NCBI RefSeq assembly: GCF_900090205.1
Contig: NZ_LT607802.1
Location: 651,746 to 715,745, forward strand
DNA from: Vogesella sp. LIG4
GTDB taxonomy: Bacteria > Pseudomonadota > Gammaproteobacteria > Burkholderiales > Chromobacteriaceae
Direction of reading: 5' to 3'
Length of the DNA stretch: 64,000 bases
Made by a program: the position numbers and the translations under genes. The stretch's first letter is position 1. Each line of letters starts with the position of its first letter. This document shows positions 20,405 through 32,469 of the stretch, piece by piece. The notes beneath the pieces are model-generated. The model had not been told where the DNA came from. It searched no databases and saw only the letters and a list, made by a program, of their open reading frames with translations.

Positions 20405-21574
20405 TTATTTTCGATACACCCCTCGCCCCAACTTAACATTAGAGAGATTTTTCCGTAGTACCAGTGCACGAGGGGCTCGGAATGTAACTAATCGGCGATA
20501 TACCCACACATAGCCAATGACAAATAAAATTGCACTCACTTGCAGCGCCCACTCTACTTTCCATAGCAGTAATGCCGGTGTAATCGAGAACAATGCTACA
20601 CCCCATAAATATGGTGCTGTCAAACTATTACGTCGCGTAAGGTGAGAGACCTCACGACTACCTACCATCCAACGCACCAGTCGTTTGTATACCAACATAT
20701 GAAAATGCAGCCCATCAGGTAGGCCGGGGGACATTTTACGCAAAAATTTTTTCCGCCATATTGAGAAAATTGTTTCAAATACAGGGTAAATTAGTACCAG
20801 AAATGGAAACCATGGGGAAACAACTCCTGGATGGCGAGCAACCAATAATACGGCAAGTTCTGCAAGCATAAAGCCTGCTAAATATGCCCCTGCATCGCCT
20901 GCAAATATCATGCCCTTAGGAAAATTCCAGACTAAAAAACCAAGTATCCCTCCAGCCAGAGCAAGACAAACTGCCAATAATGGTAGGTCACCTACTGCCA
21001 GTGAAACATAGGCAAGTGCACCAGTCACCGATAAGACAACCCCCCCCATAAGGCCATTGTATCCATCAATTATATTGATGGAATGGCATACCCCCCCCAC
21101 GGCAAACACTGTAAAGAGCACAGCAACGGCGGGAAATATCTGCAGCAAATAGTCCACTCCAATTATTCCCAGCTTGGGCAATATGCACCCGCTAAGCCAT
21201 GCGGCCAACCCTGCTGAGGTAAAAGCAGCCAGTAACCGCCACAATGGGGACACCCGCTTGGTCATGTCCTCTGTTAGACCAGCTAAAAACACGGGTATAC
21301 TCGCCAACAACAGGTTCCCAAACAGCTTACCCACATGGTCATGGGCCAGTTGTGATACTAGCGCGGCCAACAATACTCCCAAAAACAGCGGAACCCCCCC
21401 GATACGAGGGGTCGGGTTGACATGAAATTTTTGCACACCACTACTGTTATCCATACTCAGCCGGGCATGAAGATGTTGAGTACGGATAAGGGCGATGCAC
21501 ACCAGAAGACTGACAACTAGAGCAGCGATGAATATGGAAAGCAGCATAGCGAATAAAGTAGATAGAATTACCAC
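20405..21574 (-). CDS. WecA-like undecaprenyl-phosphate sugar-1-phosphate transferase
   Basis: A 389-residue polytopic membrane enzyme of the MraY/WecA family, which starts lipid-linked glycan synthesis by moving a HexNAc-1-phosphate onto undecaprenyl phosphate. Motifs are FHVNPTPRIGGVPLF, GLTEDMTKRVSPLWRL (E-D in place of the usual D-D), HSINIIDGYNGLMGG and FAGDAGAYLAGF. It is convergent with the glycan cluster and probably its initiating enzyme. G runs of 8, 8 and 7 bases (21091-21098, 21040-21047, 21394-21400) encode Gly-Gly-Val repeats and could slip. The E-for-D change at a metal-binding position is present in some family members. Confidence 0.86.
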   Translation of the reverse strand: MVILSTLFAMLLSIFIAALVVSLLVCIALIRTQHLHARLSMDNSSGVQKFHVNPTPRIGGVPLFLGVLLAALVSQLAHDHVGKLFGNLLLASIPVFLAGLTEDMTKRVSPLWRLLAAFTSAGLAAWLSGCILPKLGIIGVDYLLQIFPAVAVLFTVFAVGGVCHSINIIDGYNGLMGGVVLSVTGALAYVSLAVGDLPLLAVCLALAGGILGFLVWNFPKGMIFAGDAGAYLAGFMLAELAVLLVARHPGVVSPWFPFLVLIYPVFETIFSIWRKKFLRKMSPGLPDGLHFHMLVYKRLVRWMVGSREVSHLTRRNSLTAPYLWGVALFSITPALLLWKVEWALQVSAILFVIGYVWVYRRLVTFRAPRALVLRKNLSNVKLGRGVYRK

Positions 21575-21662
21575 TTGTCGTGGGAGCTACAGGGACAGGA
21601 CGAATTGTATCTCATCATTTCTACATCAACGTATTTCGTGATGATTACCTGTAAATAAAAAT

Positions 21663-21684
21663 GGCACTTGCTTTAGCAAGTGCC
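21663..21684 (-). terminator. Terminator downstream of gltD
   Basis: GGCACTTGC/GCAAGTGCC with a 4-base loop, followed on the minus strand by ATTTTTATTT. It lies 25 bp after the gltD stop. Confidence 0.85.
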
Positions 21685-21708
21685 GGTTTAACGCATCACC
21701 GCTAGCGG

Positions 21709-23175
<1,467 letters not shown>

Positions 23176-23270
23176 TTAGTCGAGCGCCCGACCGTTCAGC
23201 CTTGCTGCCGCAGCGCAGCAGCAGGGTCGAGCGGACGCATTAGGGGGCGGACATCCCGCCCGTCCCTTTT

Positions 23271-23412
23271 AGAGCCTATTCACGATCTGCTGCGCGTCGG
23301 CGATACGGCGTTAAAAACGTCTTCGGATTGCTCATTTACCACTTGTAAACTCCGCTTCCTCAGCCGTTTTCGCCTTGTCTCGCCCTAGCTCGCTAGATCG
23401 TGAACACGCTCT
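23271..23412. repeat. 142-bp dispersed element, copy 1
   Basis: Ends are imperfect inverted repeats (AGAGCCTATTCACGATCT and AGATCGTGAACACGCTCT). The interior also folds on itself (GGCGATACGGCGTTAAAAACG region against CGTTTTCGCCTTGTCTCGCC). Its right end touches the gltB stop codon (23412-23414). It is closely similar to 32470-32611. No coding capacity; MITE-like or a large palindromic unit. Confidence 0.85.
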
Positions 23413-26400
23413 TAGTCCTTCAGCAGGCTGTCGAGCTTGGCCGCCTTCGGCTTCACCAGCCAGAAGTAATCGACGTAGTCGTCGAAGTTCTCCAGCATGG
23501 CGCGGCCGGTTTCCGAACCGGTGAGCTCCACGTGCTTGGCAATCTTCTCCAGCAGGTAGGCACGATACATACCCATGGCTTCGCCGTTGATCAGGTGGAT
23601 GTCGATCAGCTCGTTGTTGTAGCGGTAGGCGAAGCGCTCTTCCGGGTCGTAGACGAAGGCGAAGCCACCGGTCATGCCGGCACCGAAGTTGTAGCCGGTT
23701 TCGCCCAGCACGATCACGCTACCGCCGGTCATGTATTCGCAGCAGTGGTCACCCGCGCCCTCGATCACCGCCAGCGCGCCGGAGTTGCGCACCGCGAAGC
23801 GCTCGCCGGCCACACCGGCAGCGAACAGCTGGCCGCCGGTGGCGCCGTACAGGCAGGTGTTGCCGACGATGATGGACTCATCCGGCTTGTAGGCGGCGTT
23901 CTTCGGCGGGTAGATCACCACGCGGCCACCGGCCATGCCCTTGCCCACGTAATCGTTGGCATCGCCTTCCAGCTCCAGGTGCAGGCCCGGGGCGTTCCAC
24001 ACGCCAAAGCTCTGGCCGGCGGCACCCTGGAACTTCACCTTCAGGCAGCCGAACGGCAGGCCGGCCGCGCCGTGCACGCGGGCGATCTCGCCGGACAGGC
24101 GGGCACCGATGGAGCGGTGGGTGTTCTCGATGCGGTAGGACAACTCCAGCATCTGCTTGTTGTTGATCGCTGGCAGCGCATCCTGCAGCACCTGCTCGGC
24201 AAACTCACCCTTGTCGAACGAGGGGTTGGAGTCGCTTACGCAGAAGCGCGGCACACTGTCCGGCACACTGCCTTGCGACAGCAGCGGGGAGAGGTCCAGC
24301 TTCTGCTGGCGGCCGGTGGCGCCGTCACGCAGGGCCAGCAGATCCATGCGGCCGATCAGCTCTTCCATATTGCGCACGCCGAGCTTGGCCATCCACTCGC
24401 GGGTTTCCTGGGCGATGAACAGGAAGTAGTTCATCACCATTTCCGGCAGGCCGATGAAGTACTTGGAGCGCAGCTTCACTTCCTGGGTGGCCACGCCGGT
24501 GGCGCAGTTGTTCAGGTGGCAGATACGCAGGAACTTGCAGCCCAGCGCAATCATCGGGCCGGTGCCGAAGCCGAAGCTCTCGGCGCCCATCAGCGCGGCC
24601 TTGATCACATCGAGGCCGGTCTTCAGGCCGCCGTCGGTCTGCACGCGCACGCGGCCACGCAGGCCGTTGGCACGCAGCACCTGCTGTGCTTCGGTGAGGC
24701 CCAGCTCCCACGGGCTGCCGGCATATTTCACGCTGGTCAGCGGGCTGGCACCGGTACCGCCATCGTAGCCGGAGATGGTGATCAGGTCGGCATAGGCCTT
24801 GGCCACGCCGGCGGCAATGGTGCCCACACCCGGCTCTGCCACCAGTTTCACCGATACCAGCGCCTTGGGGTTCACCTGCTTCAGGTCGAAGATCAGCTGT
24901 GCCAGATCCTCGATGGAGTAAATGTCGTGGTGCGGCGGCGGCGAAATCAGGCTGATGCCCGGCTTGGAGCAGCGCAGCTTGGCGATCAGCGGCGATACCT
25001 TGTCGCCCGGCAGCTGGCCGCCCTCGCCCGGCTTGGCGCCCTGCGCCACCTTGATCTGCAGCACTTCGGCGTTCACCAGGTAATGCGGGGTGACGCCAAA
25101 GCGGCCGGAGGCCACCTGCTTGATCTTGGACATCTTCTCGGTGCCGTAGCGCACCGGGTCTTCACCGCCTTCACCGGAGTTGGAACGGCCGCCGAGGCGG
25201 TTCATGGCGGTAGCCATCGCCTCGTGCGCTTCCGGCGACAGCGCGCCCAGCGACATGCCGGCGGAGTCGAAACGCTTGAGGATGCTTTCCACCGGTTCCA
25301 CTTCGTCGATGGAGATCGGGGTGATGCCGTCCAGCTTCACTTCCATCAGGTCGCGGAACATGGCCACCGGGCGGGTGTTTACCAGCTCGGCGTACTGCTT
25401 GTAAGCGTCGTAGTCGGTGTTCTGCACGGCCTTCTGCAGCATCTGCACCACGTCCGGGTTGTAGGCGTGGTACTCCTCGCCATGCACGTACTTGAGCAGG
25501 CCGCCGTGGGTAACCGGGCGCATCGGATTGAACGCCAGCTTGGACAGCTTCTTCTGGTCGTCCTCGAAGTCCTCGAAGCCGGCGCCGGAGATGCGCGATA
25601 CGGTGCCCTTCAGGCACAGTGCCACCACGCTCTCATGCAGGCCGATACCTTCGAATAGCTGAGCGCCGCGGTAGCTGGCGATGGTGGAGATGCCCATCTT
25701 GGACAGCACCTTCATCAGGCCCTTGTTGATGCCCTTGCGGTAGTGCTGCAGCGCCTCGTTGACGCGCAGGCTCACGTCACCGGTCTGCACCAGGTCGACG
25801 ATGGTCTGGTAGGCCAGGTACGGGTATACCGCGGTGGCGCCGTAGCCGATCAGCGCGGCCATCTGGTGCGGGTCGCGCACGGTGCCGGTTTCCACCAGGA
25901 TGTTAGCCTTGCAGCGCAGGCCGCAGTCGATCAGCGCGTGGTGCACGGCGCCGGTGGCGAACAGTGCGTGGATGGGCAGACGGTTGGCCGCAACGGTGCG
26001 GTCGGACAGCACCACGATCACGCTGCCTTCCTGTACCGCTTCCACCACGTGGCTGCACAGCTTGCGGATGGCGTCTTCCAGATTGCTTTCCGCCGGGTCG
26101 TAGCACAGGTCGAAGGTAGTGGCCTTCAGGTAGGCTTCCGGGCGGCTGGTGATGCGCAGGAATTTCTCGCGCGACAGCACCGGGCTGCGCACTTCCAGGC
26201 GCTTGGCATGTGCCGCGGTCTCCTCGAACATATTCAGTTCGGGGCCGAACACGGTGTTCAGCGACATCACGATGGCTTCGCGGATCGGGTCGATCGGCGG
26301 GTTGGTCACCTGGGCGAACTGCTGGCGCAGGTAGTCGAACGGCGAGCGTACTTTCTCGCTCAGCACCGCCATCGGGGTGTCGTCACCCATGGAGCCCACC

Positions 26401-27857
26401 GCCTCCTGGCCGTCTTCGGCCAGTACGCGCAGGATCTGGTCGCGTTCTTCGAAGCTGATGTTGAACAGCTTCTGGAAGGTGAGCAGTTGCTCCTTCGGCC
26501 AGGCTTCCAGGCCGGCGTCGTCCTCGATGGACAGCTCCAGGCGCGAACCGGCGTCCTTGATCCACTGGCGGTACGGCTTGGCGGACTTCAGCTGGGCGTC
26601 GATGTCTTCCGGGTACAGTATCTCGCCGGTCTGCAGGTCGGCCGCAAACAGCTGACCCGGCTTCACGCGGCCCTTCTTCACCACGTCTTCCGGCTTGTAA
26701 TCCCACACGCCCACTTCCGAGGCGATGGTGAGGATGTTGTCCTTGGTCAGTACCCAGCGCGCCGGGCGCAGGCCGTTACGGTCCAGCATGCAGCCGGCGT
26801 AGCGGCCGTCGGTCAGCACGATGCCGGCCGGGCCGTCCCACGGCTCCATGTGCATGGAGTTGAATTCGTAGAAGGCGCGCAGGTCCTTGTCGGTGCTGTC
26901 CACGTTCTGCCATGCCGGCGGCACCAGCAGGCGCAGCGCGCGGAACAGCGGAATGCCGCCCATCAGCAGGCCTTCCAGCATATTGTCCAGCGACATGGAG
27001 TCGGAGCCGTCGGTCTGCACGATGGGGCGGATGGCGTCCATGTCCAGGTGCGGCGAGGTCATGATGCGCTCGCGGGCACGTGCCCAGTTGCGGTTGCCCT
27101 GTACGGTGTTGATTTCACCGTTGTGCGCCAGGAAGCGGAACGGCTGCGCCAGCTTCCACTGCGGCCAGGTGTTGGTGGAGAAGCGCTGGTGGAATACCGA
27201 CAGGCTGGATTCGAAACGCGGATCGGACAGGTCCAGGTAGAACTTGTGCAGGTTCTCCGGGGTTACCAGGCCCTTGTACGACAGCGTATGCGGCGACAGC
27301 GTGGGGATGTAGAAGTACGGATCGTCGGCCTTGTTGGCCTTCTCTGCCTGGCGACGGCCCATGTACAGGCGGCGCTGGAAGCCCAGCTCGTCCATGCCGA
27401 ACGGACAGTTCACGAACACCTGGTGGAAGCTCGGCAGCGACGCCATCGCCTGCTCGCCACAGGCGGCGGTGTCGATGGGCACCACGCGGAAACCGGCCAC
27501 TTCCAGGCCCTGGCTTTCCAGGTATTCCTTGAGACGGGTGCGGCTGCGCTCGCCATCCTGCGGGTGGCTGAACACCAGGCCTGCGGCGTAGGTCGCCTTC
27601 AGCGTAATGCCGGCCTCGGCCGCCACTTCGCGCAAGAAACCATCCGGCTTGCGGAACAGCAGGCCACAGCCATCACCCGACTTGCCGTCTGCCGCCACCG
27701 CGCCGCGGTGGGTAAGCTTGGCCAGCGAGGAAATGGCGGTCTGCACCAGCCAATGGGAAGGTTTGTCGTCCAGCTGAGCAATCAGGCCGAAGCCACAGCT
27801 GTCCTGTTCGAAATCCGGGCTATAGAGAGTGCCCTCCAGCCAACGCTGTCTGTCCAT
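23412..27857 (-). CDS. gltB: Glutamate synthase large subunit
   Basis: A 1481-residue enzyme making glutamate from glutamine and 2-oxoglutarate. The class II glutaminase nucleophile is Cys21 (QDSCGFG) after a short propeptide. The central and FMN-binding domains include [30 protein letters not shown], and the [3Fe-4S] segment [19 protein letters not shown]. The C-terminal beta-helix is GGG-rich ([21 protein letters not shown]). The start at 27857 follows CAGGGA and places Cys21 correctly; an upstream ATG at 27944 is rejected. The 10-mer occurs in the gene at 25983. Confidence 0.96.
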   Translation of the reverse strand: MDRQRWLEGTLYSPDFEQDSCGFGLIAQLDDKPSHWLVQTAISSLAKLTHRGAVAADGKSGDGCGLLFRKPDGFLREVAAEAGITLKATYAAGLVFSHPQDGERSRTRLKEYLESQGLEVAGFRVVPIDTAACGEQAMASLPSFHQVFVNCPFGMDELGFQRRLYMGRRQAEKANKADDPYFYIPTLSPHTLSYKGLVTPENLHKFYLDLSDPRFESSLSVFHQRFSTNTWPQWKLAQPFRFLAHNGEINTVQGNRNWARARERIMTSPHLDMDAIRPIVQTDGSDSMSLDNMLEGLLMGGIPLFRALRLLVPPAWQNVDSTDKDLRAFYEFNSMHMEPWDGPAGIVLTDGRYAGCMLDRNGLRPARWVLTKDNILTIASEVGVWDYKPEDVVKKGRVKPGQLFAADLQTGEILYPEDIDAQLKSAKPYRQWIKDAGSRLELSIEDDAGLEAWPKEQLLTFQKLFNISFEERDQILRVLAEDGQEAVGSMGDDTPMAVLSEKVRSPFDYLRQQFAQVTNPPIDPIREAIVMSLNTVFGPELNMFEETAAHAKRLEVRSPVLSREKFLRITSRPEAYLKATTFDLCYDPAESNLEDAIRKLCSHVVEAVQEGSVIVVLSDRTVAANRLPIHALFATGAVHHALIDCGLRCKANILVETGTVRDPHQMAALIGYGATAVYPYLAYQTIVDLVQTGDVSLRVNEALQHYRKGINKGLMKVLSKMGISTIASYRGAQLFEGIGLHESVVALCLKGTVSRISGAGFEDFEDDQKKLSKLAFNPMRPVTHGGLLKYVHGEEYHAYNPDVVQMLQKAVQNTDYDAYKQYAELVNTRPVAMFRDLMEVKLDGITPISIDEVEPVESILKRFDSAGMSLGALSPEAHEAMATAMNRLGGRSNSGEGGEDPVRYGTEKMSKIKQVASGRFGVTPHYLVNAEVLQIKVAQGAKPGEGGQLPGDKVSPLIAKLRCSKPGISLISPPPHHDIYSIEDLAQLIFDLKQVNPKALVSVKLVAEPGVGTIAAGVAKAYADLITISGYDGGTGASPLTSVKYAGSPWELGLTEAQQVLRANGLRGRVRVQTDGGLKTGLDVIKAALMGAESFGFGTGPMIALGCKFLRICHLNNCATGVATQEVKLRSKYFIGLPEMVMNYFLFIAQETREWMAKLGVRNMEELIGRMDLLALRDGATGRQQKLDLSPLLSQGSVPDSVPRFCVSDSNPSFDKGEFAEQVLQDALPAINNKQMLELSYRIENTHRSIGARLSGEIARVHGAAGLPFGCLKVKFQGAAGQSFGVWNAPGLHLELEGDANDYVGKGMAGGRVVIYPPKNAAYKPDESIIVGNTCLYGATGGQLFAAGVAGERFAVRNSGALAVIEGAGDHCCEYMTGGSVIVLGETGYNFGAGMTGGFAFVYDPEERFAYRYNNELIDIHLINGEAMGMYRAYLLEKIAKHVELTGSETGRAMLENFDDYVDYFWLVKPKAAKLDSLLKD

Positions 27858-27989
27858 CGTTTGTCCCTGCTTATAATGTGAAGCGAATGCCTTCGATTCT
27901 AAGGTCAAGATAGCTGACCTGCAACCGCTTTTTGTGCGGCGCATTACATCAATAAAATCAAAAACTTATCTAACAATTTTTGCAATTTT

Positions 27990-28006
27990 CGCACACGTCA
28001 TGTGCG
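27990..28006. promoter_or_regulatory. Inverted repeat in the gltB/phospholipase divergent region
   Basis: CGCACA, CGTCA, TGTGCG lies in the AT-rich 257-bp divergent spacer. Its shape suits a dimeric regulator operator. No regulator is identified. Confidence 0.3.
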
Positions 28007-28114
28007 ACGATGTTTTCGTTTACGGGACATCAAGCTTCAAAAAAACGACAGCGCAAATTTGTAATTCAACCCCTACAAAATATTGGATTTCAAATATTGT
28101 CAAACAATAAACAA

Positions 28115-29596
28115 ATGACATCGCAAACCGCCAGTTCCGCCGGCTCGCCGCTGTTCCGCCAGCTGGCAGAACAGGCACTGGCACGCTCGGCCGGCGCCCC
28201 GTTGGTAGCGGGTAACCGGGTGGATGTGCTGTTCGATGCCGAGGCCAATTTTGCGGCCTGGATGGCAGCCATCCAGCAGGCGAACAGCGTAGTGCTGGTG
28301 GAGATGTATTTGTTTGCCAACGACGACTTTGGCCGTCAGCTGCGCGACCTGCTGTGCCGCAAGGCGCTGGCCGGCGTAACCGTCTGCCTGCTGTACGACT
28401 GGCTGGGCTGCTGGCGCGAGCACTACCGCGGCTTTTTCAAGCCGCTGCTGCAGGTCGGCGCCCAGGTCCGGGCCTGGCAGGCGCCCAGCCTCACCCGCGG
28501 CATGCGCGTGCTGGGGCGCGATCACCGCAAACTGATCGTGGTGGACGGTCACACCGCCTTCATCGGCGGCCTGTGCGCCAGCTCGCGCTGGCAGGACTGG
28601 CGCGACACCGGCCTGCGCCTCGCCGGCCCGCTGCTGAGCGATGCCATCGCCGCTTTTGCCGACAGCTGGGCGCAGTGCGGCAGCCCGCTGAAACTGCCGC
28701 CCCTACCCGCGCCGGAAAACCACGGCAACATCGCGGCGCGGCTGATCGCCACCACCCCGGCCACCGCCAACCTGATGCGGCTGGATCTGCTGATCGCCGG
28801 CTTCGCCCGCGAACGGCTATGGCTCACCGATGCCTACTTCATGGGCACCAGCGCCTACCTCACCGCCCTGCAGCATGCTGCGCGCGACGGTGTGGACGTG
28901 CGCCTGCTGGTGCCGCGCGCCAGCGACATCGGCTGGATCGCCACCATCTCGCGTACCCAGTACCGGTCGCTGCTGGAGGCCGGTGTACGCGTGTTCGAAT
29001 GGAACGGCCCGATGGTGCACGCCAAGACCGCGGTGGCCGACCAGCGTTGGGCGCGCATCGGCTCCACCAACCTGAACCTGTCCAGCTGGCTGGCCAACCG
29101 CGAAATCGATCTGGCCATCGAGGACGACGGCGTGGCCGCCACCATGGCGCAGCGCTTCCTGCAGGATCTGGACAACGCCACCGAGATCGTACTGGGCGGC
29201 AGCCGGCGCCGGCCGGTGCCGTCGCAAGAGATGCTGCGCCGCAGCCGCCTGCCGTTGCGGCAGCAGGCGGTGGTGAGCGCCGCGGCAGCGGCACGGCAGG
29301 CGGCGCGCATCGGCGTGGTGCTGGACAGCGCGGTACGCGGCACCCGCGACGTGGACGACAGCGAGGCCAGCGCCTTTCTCAGTATCGGCCTGGTGTTGCT
29401 GCTGCTGGCCATCGCCATCGCCGTGTTCCCCTACCTGGCGGCGCTGCCGCTGACGCTGGTGCTGCTGCTGGCCGCCGCCAGCGTACTGCTGCGCGCCTGG
29501 CAGCTGTACCGCCGCCGGCGGCGCAAAAAACAACACCCGCCGCCGCGCCCCGCGGCAGCGCCCCCGGCCCGGCAGCCACCGGACGACGCCAGCTGA
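28115..29596 (+). CDS. Cardiolipin synthase-like phospholipase D protein
   Basis: A 493-residue phospholipase D superfamily protein with two HKD motifs. The first is HRKLIVVDG (H137, K139, D144) and the second VHAKTAVADQRWARIGSTN. The arrangement matches ClsB-type cardiolipin synthases, which condense phosphatidyl groups at the membrane. Unlike many Cls proteins there is no N-terminal membrane anchor. Instead two hydrophobic helices lie near the C-terminus (FLSIGLVLLLLAIAIAVFPY and the following LPLTLVLLLAAASVLL), then a basic tail. The start is uncertain because no good RBS is visible; in-frame ATGs occur upstream to 27980. Confidence 0.83.
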   Translation: MTSQTASSAGSPLFRQLAEQALARSAGAPLVAGNRVDVLFDAEANFAAWMAAIQQANSVVLVEMYLFANDDFGRQLRDLLCRKALAGVTVCLLYDWLGCWREHYRGFFKPLLQVGAQVRAWQAPSLTRGMRVLGRDHRKLIVVDGHTAFIGGLCASSRWQDWRDTGLRLAGPLLSDAIAAFADSWAQCGSPLKLPPLPAPENHGNIAARLIATTPATANLMRLDLLIAGFARERLWLTDAYFMGTSAYLTALQHAARDGVDVRLLVPRASDIGWIATISRTQYRSLLEAGVRVFEWNGPMVHAKTAVADQRWARIGSTNLNLSSWLANREIDLAIEDDGVAATMAQRFLQDLDNATEIVLGGSRRRPVPSQEMLRRSRLPLRQQAVVSAAAAARQAARIGVVLDSAVRGTRDVDDSEASAFLSIGLVLLLLAIAIAVFPYLAALPLTLVLLLAAASVLLRAWQLYRRRRRKKQHPPPRPAAAPPARQPPDDAS

Positions 29597-30210
29597 GCCA
29601 CCGCCGGGCAGCCAGCTAAACCCATGATGAAAAAAGACATTCGCAACCAGCTACCACGATAGCAGCACCCGCGATGCGGCCCCCTGCCGCCATGCCCGGC
29701 GCCCGTGCCGGCATGTCGCGCGGGCAGAACGGCAGCCAGCCAGTGCATGACAGCAAAAAAATCGCCGCTGTAATACTGCTGTGCAACATGAGCGCCGACA
29801 ATGCCGCTACAATGCGCGCTTTCTTGGGTTATTCGAAGGTGTTTTCCGCTGCGGCCAACCCCGCAACGGTAGACAACACCCTAAGCCGGCAGACGTGAAG
29901 GAGGACATCCTCCCAGTGCGGACCGCGGTGCAAAGCGCCCCTTTTGTTCCAGTTGCAGTCGCCCCCCGATTTCTGACTGTGGCTGGTTAAAACAACGCGC
30001 CTCAAGGCCAGCCATCCAGGGCGGCGGCATCACGTCGTACGTACAGAACTGTGCCCCAACGCGCACCGAGTGACACTTCCGGCCCTGCCGCGAAGGCCGT
30101 TACAGGTGCCAAGGATCATGCAGCTGCACCCTGCCTGGTTCACGCTCTGCCCATGCGGTCTTTAATGCAGTGCCTGATGTGTCCGAGTTACAGCAATCAA
30201 GGACTCAGGT
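29597..30210 (+). other. 614-bp non-coding region upstream of the decarboxylase
   Basis: No convincing gene. It holds a possible -10 (TACAAT near 29810), one TGCGGCCAAC (29850-29859), a GGAGGACATCCTCC palindrome near 29899-29912, and a GGACCGCGGTGC hairpin candidate. A stretch of about 300 bases follows up to the ATG. Such a length suggests a structured leader or small RNA, but no known riboswitch is recognised. Confidence 0.45.
29850..29859 (+). repeat. TGCGGCCAAC single copy
   Basis: Exact 10-mer in the decarboxylase leader region, with CCCC after it. Confidence 0.85.
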
Positions 30211-32469
30211 ATGCGTTTTCACTTTCCCATCGTCATCATCGACGAGGACTTCCGTTCCGAGAACACCAGCGGCTCCGGCATCCGCGAGCTGGCCGACGCC
30301 ATCAAGGCCGAAGGCATGGACGTGATCGGTTACACCAGCTACGGCGATCTGACCTCCTTCGCCCAGCAGCAGAGCCGTGCCGCCGGCTTCATCCTGTCCA
30401 TCGACGACGAGGAATTCCAGACCGACGAGAACACCGAGGCAGCGCTGGGCGGCCTGTACGGCTTCGTGGCCGAAATCCGCCGCCGCAACCCGGACATCCC
30501 GGTCTACCTGTACGGTGAAACCCGCACCGCGCGCCACATCCCCAACGACATCCTGCGCGAGCTGCACGGCTTCATCCACATGCACGAGGATACCCCGGAG
30601 TTCGTGGCGCGCCACATCATCCGCGAGGCCAAGAGCTACCTGGACAGCCTGGCGCCGCCGTTCTTCCGCGCGCTGGTGAACTACGCCTACGACGGCTCCT
30701 ACAGCTGGCACTGCCCGGGCCACTCCGGTGGCGTGGCATTCCTGAAGAGCCCGGTGGGCCAGATGTTCCACCAGTTCTTCGGCGAGAACATGCTGCGCGC
30801 CGACGTGTGCAACGCGGTAGACGAACTGGGCCAGCTGCTGGACCACACCGGCCCGGTAGCGGCGTCCGAACGCAATGCGGCGCGCATCTTCAGCTGCGAC
30901 CACCTGTTCTTCGTCACCAACGGCACTTCCACCAGCAACAAGATCGTGTGGCACAGCACCGTGGCCGCCGGCGACATCGTGCTGGTGGACCGCAACTGCC
31001 ATAAGTCCAACCTGCACGCCATCATCATGACCGGGGCGATCCCGGTGTTCCTGATGCCGACGCGCAACCACTACGGCATCATCGGCCCGATTCCGAAGAG
31101 CGAATTCTCGCTGGAATCGATCCGCGCCAAGATTGCGGCCAACCCCTTCGCCCGCGAAGCGCTGGCCAACAACAAGGGCGCCAAGCCGCGCATCCTCACC
31201 CTCACCCAGTCCACCTACGACGGCATCCTGTACAACGTCGAGGAGATCAAGGGCATTCTGGATGGCGAGGTGGACACCCTGCACTTCGACGAAGCCTGGC
31301 TGCCGCACGCCAGCTTCCACGACTTCTACGGCGACTTCCACGCCATCGGCGAGGGCCGCCCGCGCTGCAAGGATTCGATGATCTTCTCCACCCAGTCCAC
31401 CCATAAGCTGCTGGCCGGCATCTCTCAGGCCTCGCAGATCCTGGTGCAGGACCCGGAGAACCGCCAGCTGGACACCATGAGCTTCAACGAAGCCTACCTG
31501 ATGCACACCTCCACCAGCCCGCAGTACGCCATCATCGCCAGCTGCGACGTGGCCGCCGCCATGATGGAGCAGCCGGGTGGCCAGGCACTGGTGGAAGAAT
31601 CGCTGGTGGAAGCGCTGGACTTCCGCCGCGCCATGCGCAAGGTGGACGAGGAATACGGCGAGGACTGGTGGTTCCGCGTGTGGGGCCCGGATGCGCTGTC
31701 CGATGACGGCATCTGCGACCCGGCCGACTGGACGCTCAAGCCGGAAGACAGCTGGCACGGCTTTGCCGGCATCGAGGACGGCTTCAACATGCTGGACCCG
31801 ATCAAGGCCACCATCCTCACCCCGGGCCTGGCGCTGGACGGCAGCTTCGAGGAGCTGGGCATCCCGGCCGCCATCGTCACCAAGTACCTCACCGAACACG
31901 GCGTGGTGGTGGAGAAAACCGGCCTGTACAGCTTCTTCATCATGTTCACCATCGGCATCACCAAGGGCCGCTGGAACACCATGATCTCGCTGCTGCAGCA
32001 GTTCAAGGACGACTTCGACAAGAACCAGCCACTGTGGCGCGTGATGCCGGAATTCGTCGCCAAGTACCCGCAGTACGAGCGCGTGGGCCTGAAGGACCTG
32101 TGCCTGAAGATTCACCGCCTGTACGGCGAGCACGACATCGCCCGCCTCACCACCGAGATCTACCTGTCGGAAATGGCGCCGGCAATGCGCCCGGGCGAAG
32201 CCTTCGCCAAGATGGCGCACCGCGACATCGAACGCGTGCCGGTGGATCAGCTGGAAGGCCGCGTTACCGCGGTACTGCTCACCCCGTACCCGCCGGGCAT
32301 TCCGCTGCTGATTCCGGGCGAGGTGTTCAACCGCACCATCGTCGACTACCTGCGCTTCGTGCAGGCGTTCAACCGCCAGCTGCCGGGCTTCGAGACCGAC
32401 GTGCACGGCCTGGTGGCCAGCGAGATCGACGGCAGGAAGACCTACTGCGTGGACTGCGTAAAAGCCTAA
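30211..32469 (+). CDS. Orn/Lys/Arg decarboxylase (PLP, fold III-like large form)
   Basis: A 752-residue biodegradative-type amino-acid decarboxylase. The N-terminal receiver-like wing domain (residues 1-130) is followed by the PLP aminotransferase-fold core. Landmarks are SWHCPGHSGGVAFLKSP, GENMLRADV, VDRNCHKSNLHAIIMTGAIP, LHFDEAW and the PLP lysine in STHKLLAGISQ (Lys399). The C-terminal domain ends YPPGIPLLIPGE and YCVDCVKA. Overall it looks closest to the Pseudomonas LdcA type, but AdiA and SpeC are relatives, so substrate (lysine, arginine or ornithine) is not fixed. It generates a polyamine or diamine and consumes protons. Confidence 0.88.
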   Translation: MRFHFPIVIIDEDFRSENTSGSGIRELADAIKAEGMDVIGYTSYGDLTSFAQQQSRAAGFILSIDDEEFQTDENTEAALGGLYGFVAEIRRRNPDIPVYLYGETRTARHIPNDILRELHGFIHMHEDTPEFVARHIIREAKSYLDSLAPPFFRALVNYAYDGSYSWHCPGHSGGVAFLKSPVGQMFHQFFGENMLRADVCNAVDELGQLLDHTGPVAASERNAARIFSCDHLFFVTNGTSTSNKIVWHSTVAAGDIVLVDRNCHKSNLHAIIMTGAIPVFLMPTRNHYGIIGPIPKSEFSLESIRAKIAANPFAREALANNKGAKPRILTLTQSTYDGILYNVEEIKGILDGEVDTLHFDEAWLPHASFHDFYGDFHAIGEGRPRCKDSMIFSTQSTHKLLAGISQASQILVQDPENRQLDTMSFNEAYLMHTSTSPQYAIIASCDVAAAMMEQPGGQALVEESLVEALDFRRAMRKVDEEYGEDWWFRVWGPDALSDDGICDPADWTLKPEDSWHGFAGIEDGFNMLDPIKATILTPGLALDGSFEELGIPAAIVTKYLTEHGVVVEKTGLYSFFIMFTIGITKGRWNTMISLLQQFKDDFDKNQPLWRVMPEFVAKYPQYERVGLKDLCLKIHRLYGEHDIARLTTEIYLSEMAPAMRPGEAFAKMAHRDIERVPVDQLEGRVTAVLLTPYPPGIPLLIPGEVFNRTIVDYLRFVQAFNRQLPGFETDVHGLVASEIDGRKTYCVDCVKA

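Noticed and set aside
23400-27881. Long plus-strand frames of 752 and 712 codons opposite gltB
   Set aside because: They are antisense shadows of gltB in GC-rich DNA, with His/Gln-rich composition, no domain and no ribosome-binding site.
29674-29990. Leader peptide for the decarboxylase
   Set aside because: Frames of 69-74 codons exist but lack runs of Arg, Lys or Orn-relevant codons near a hairpin and have no convincing RBS.
30205-32406. A 733-codon minus-strand frame opposite the decarboxylase
   Set aside because: Antisense shadow of a strongly supported gene.
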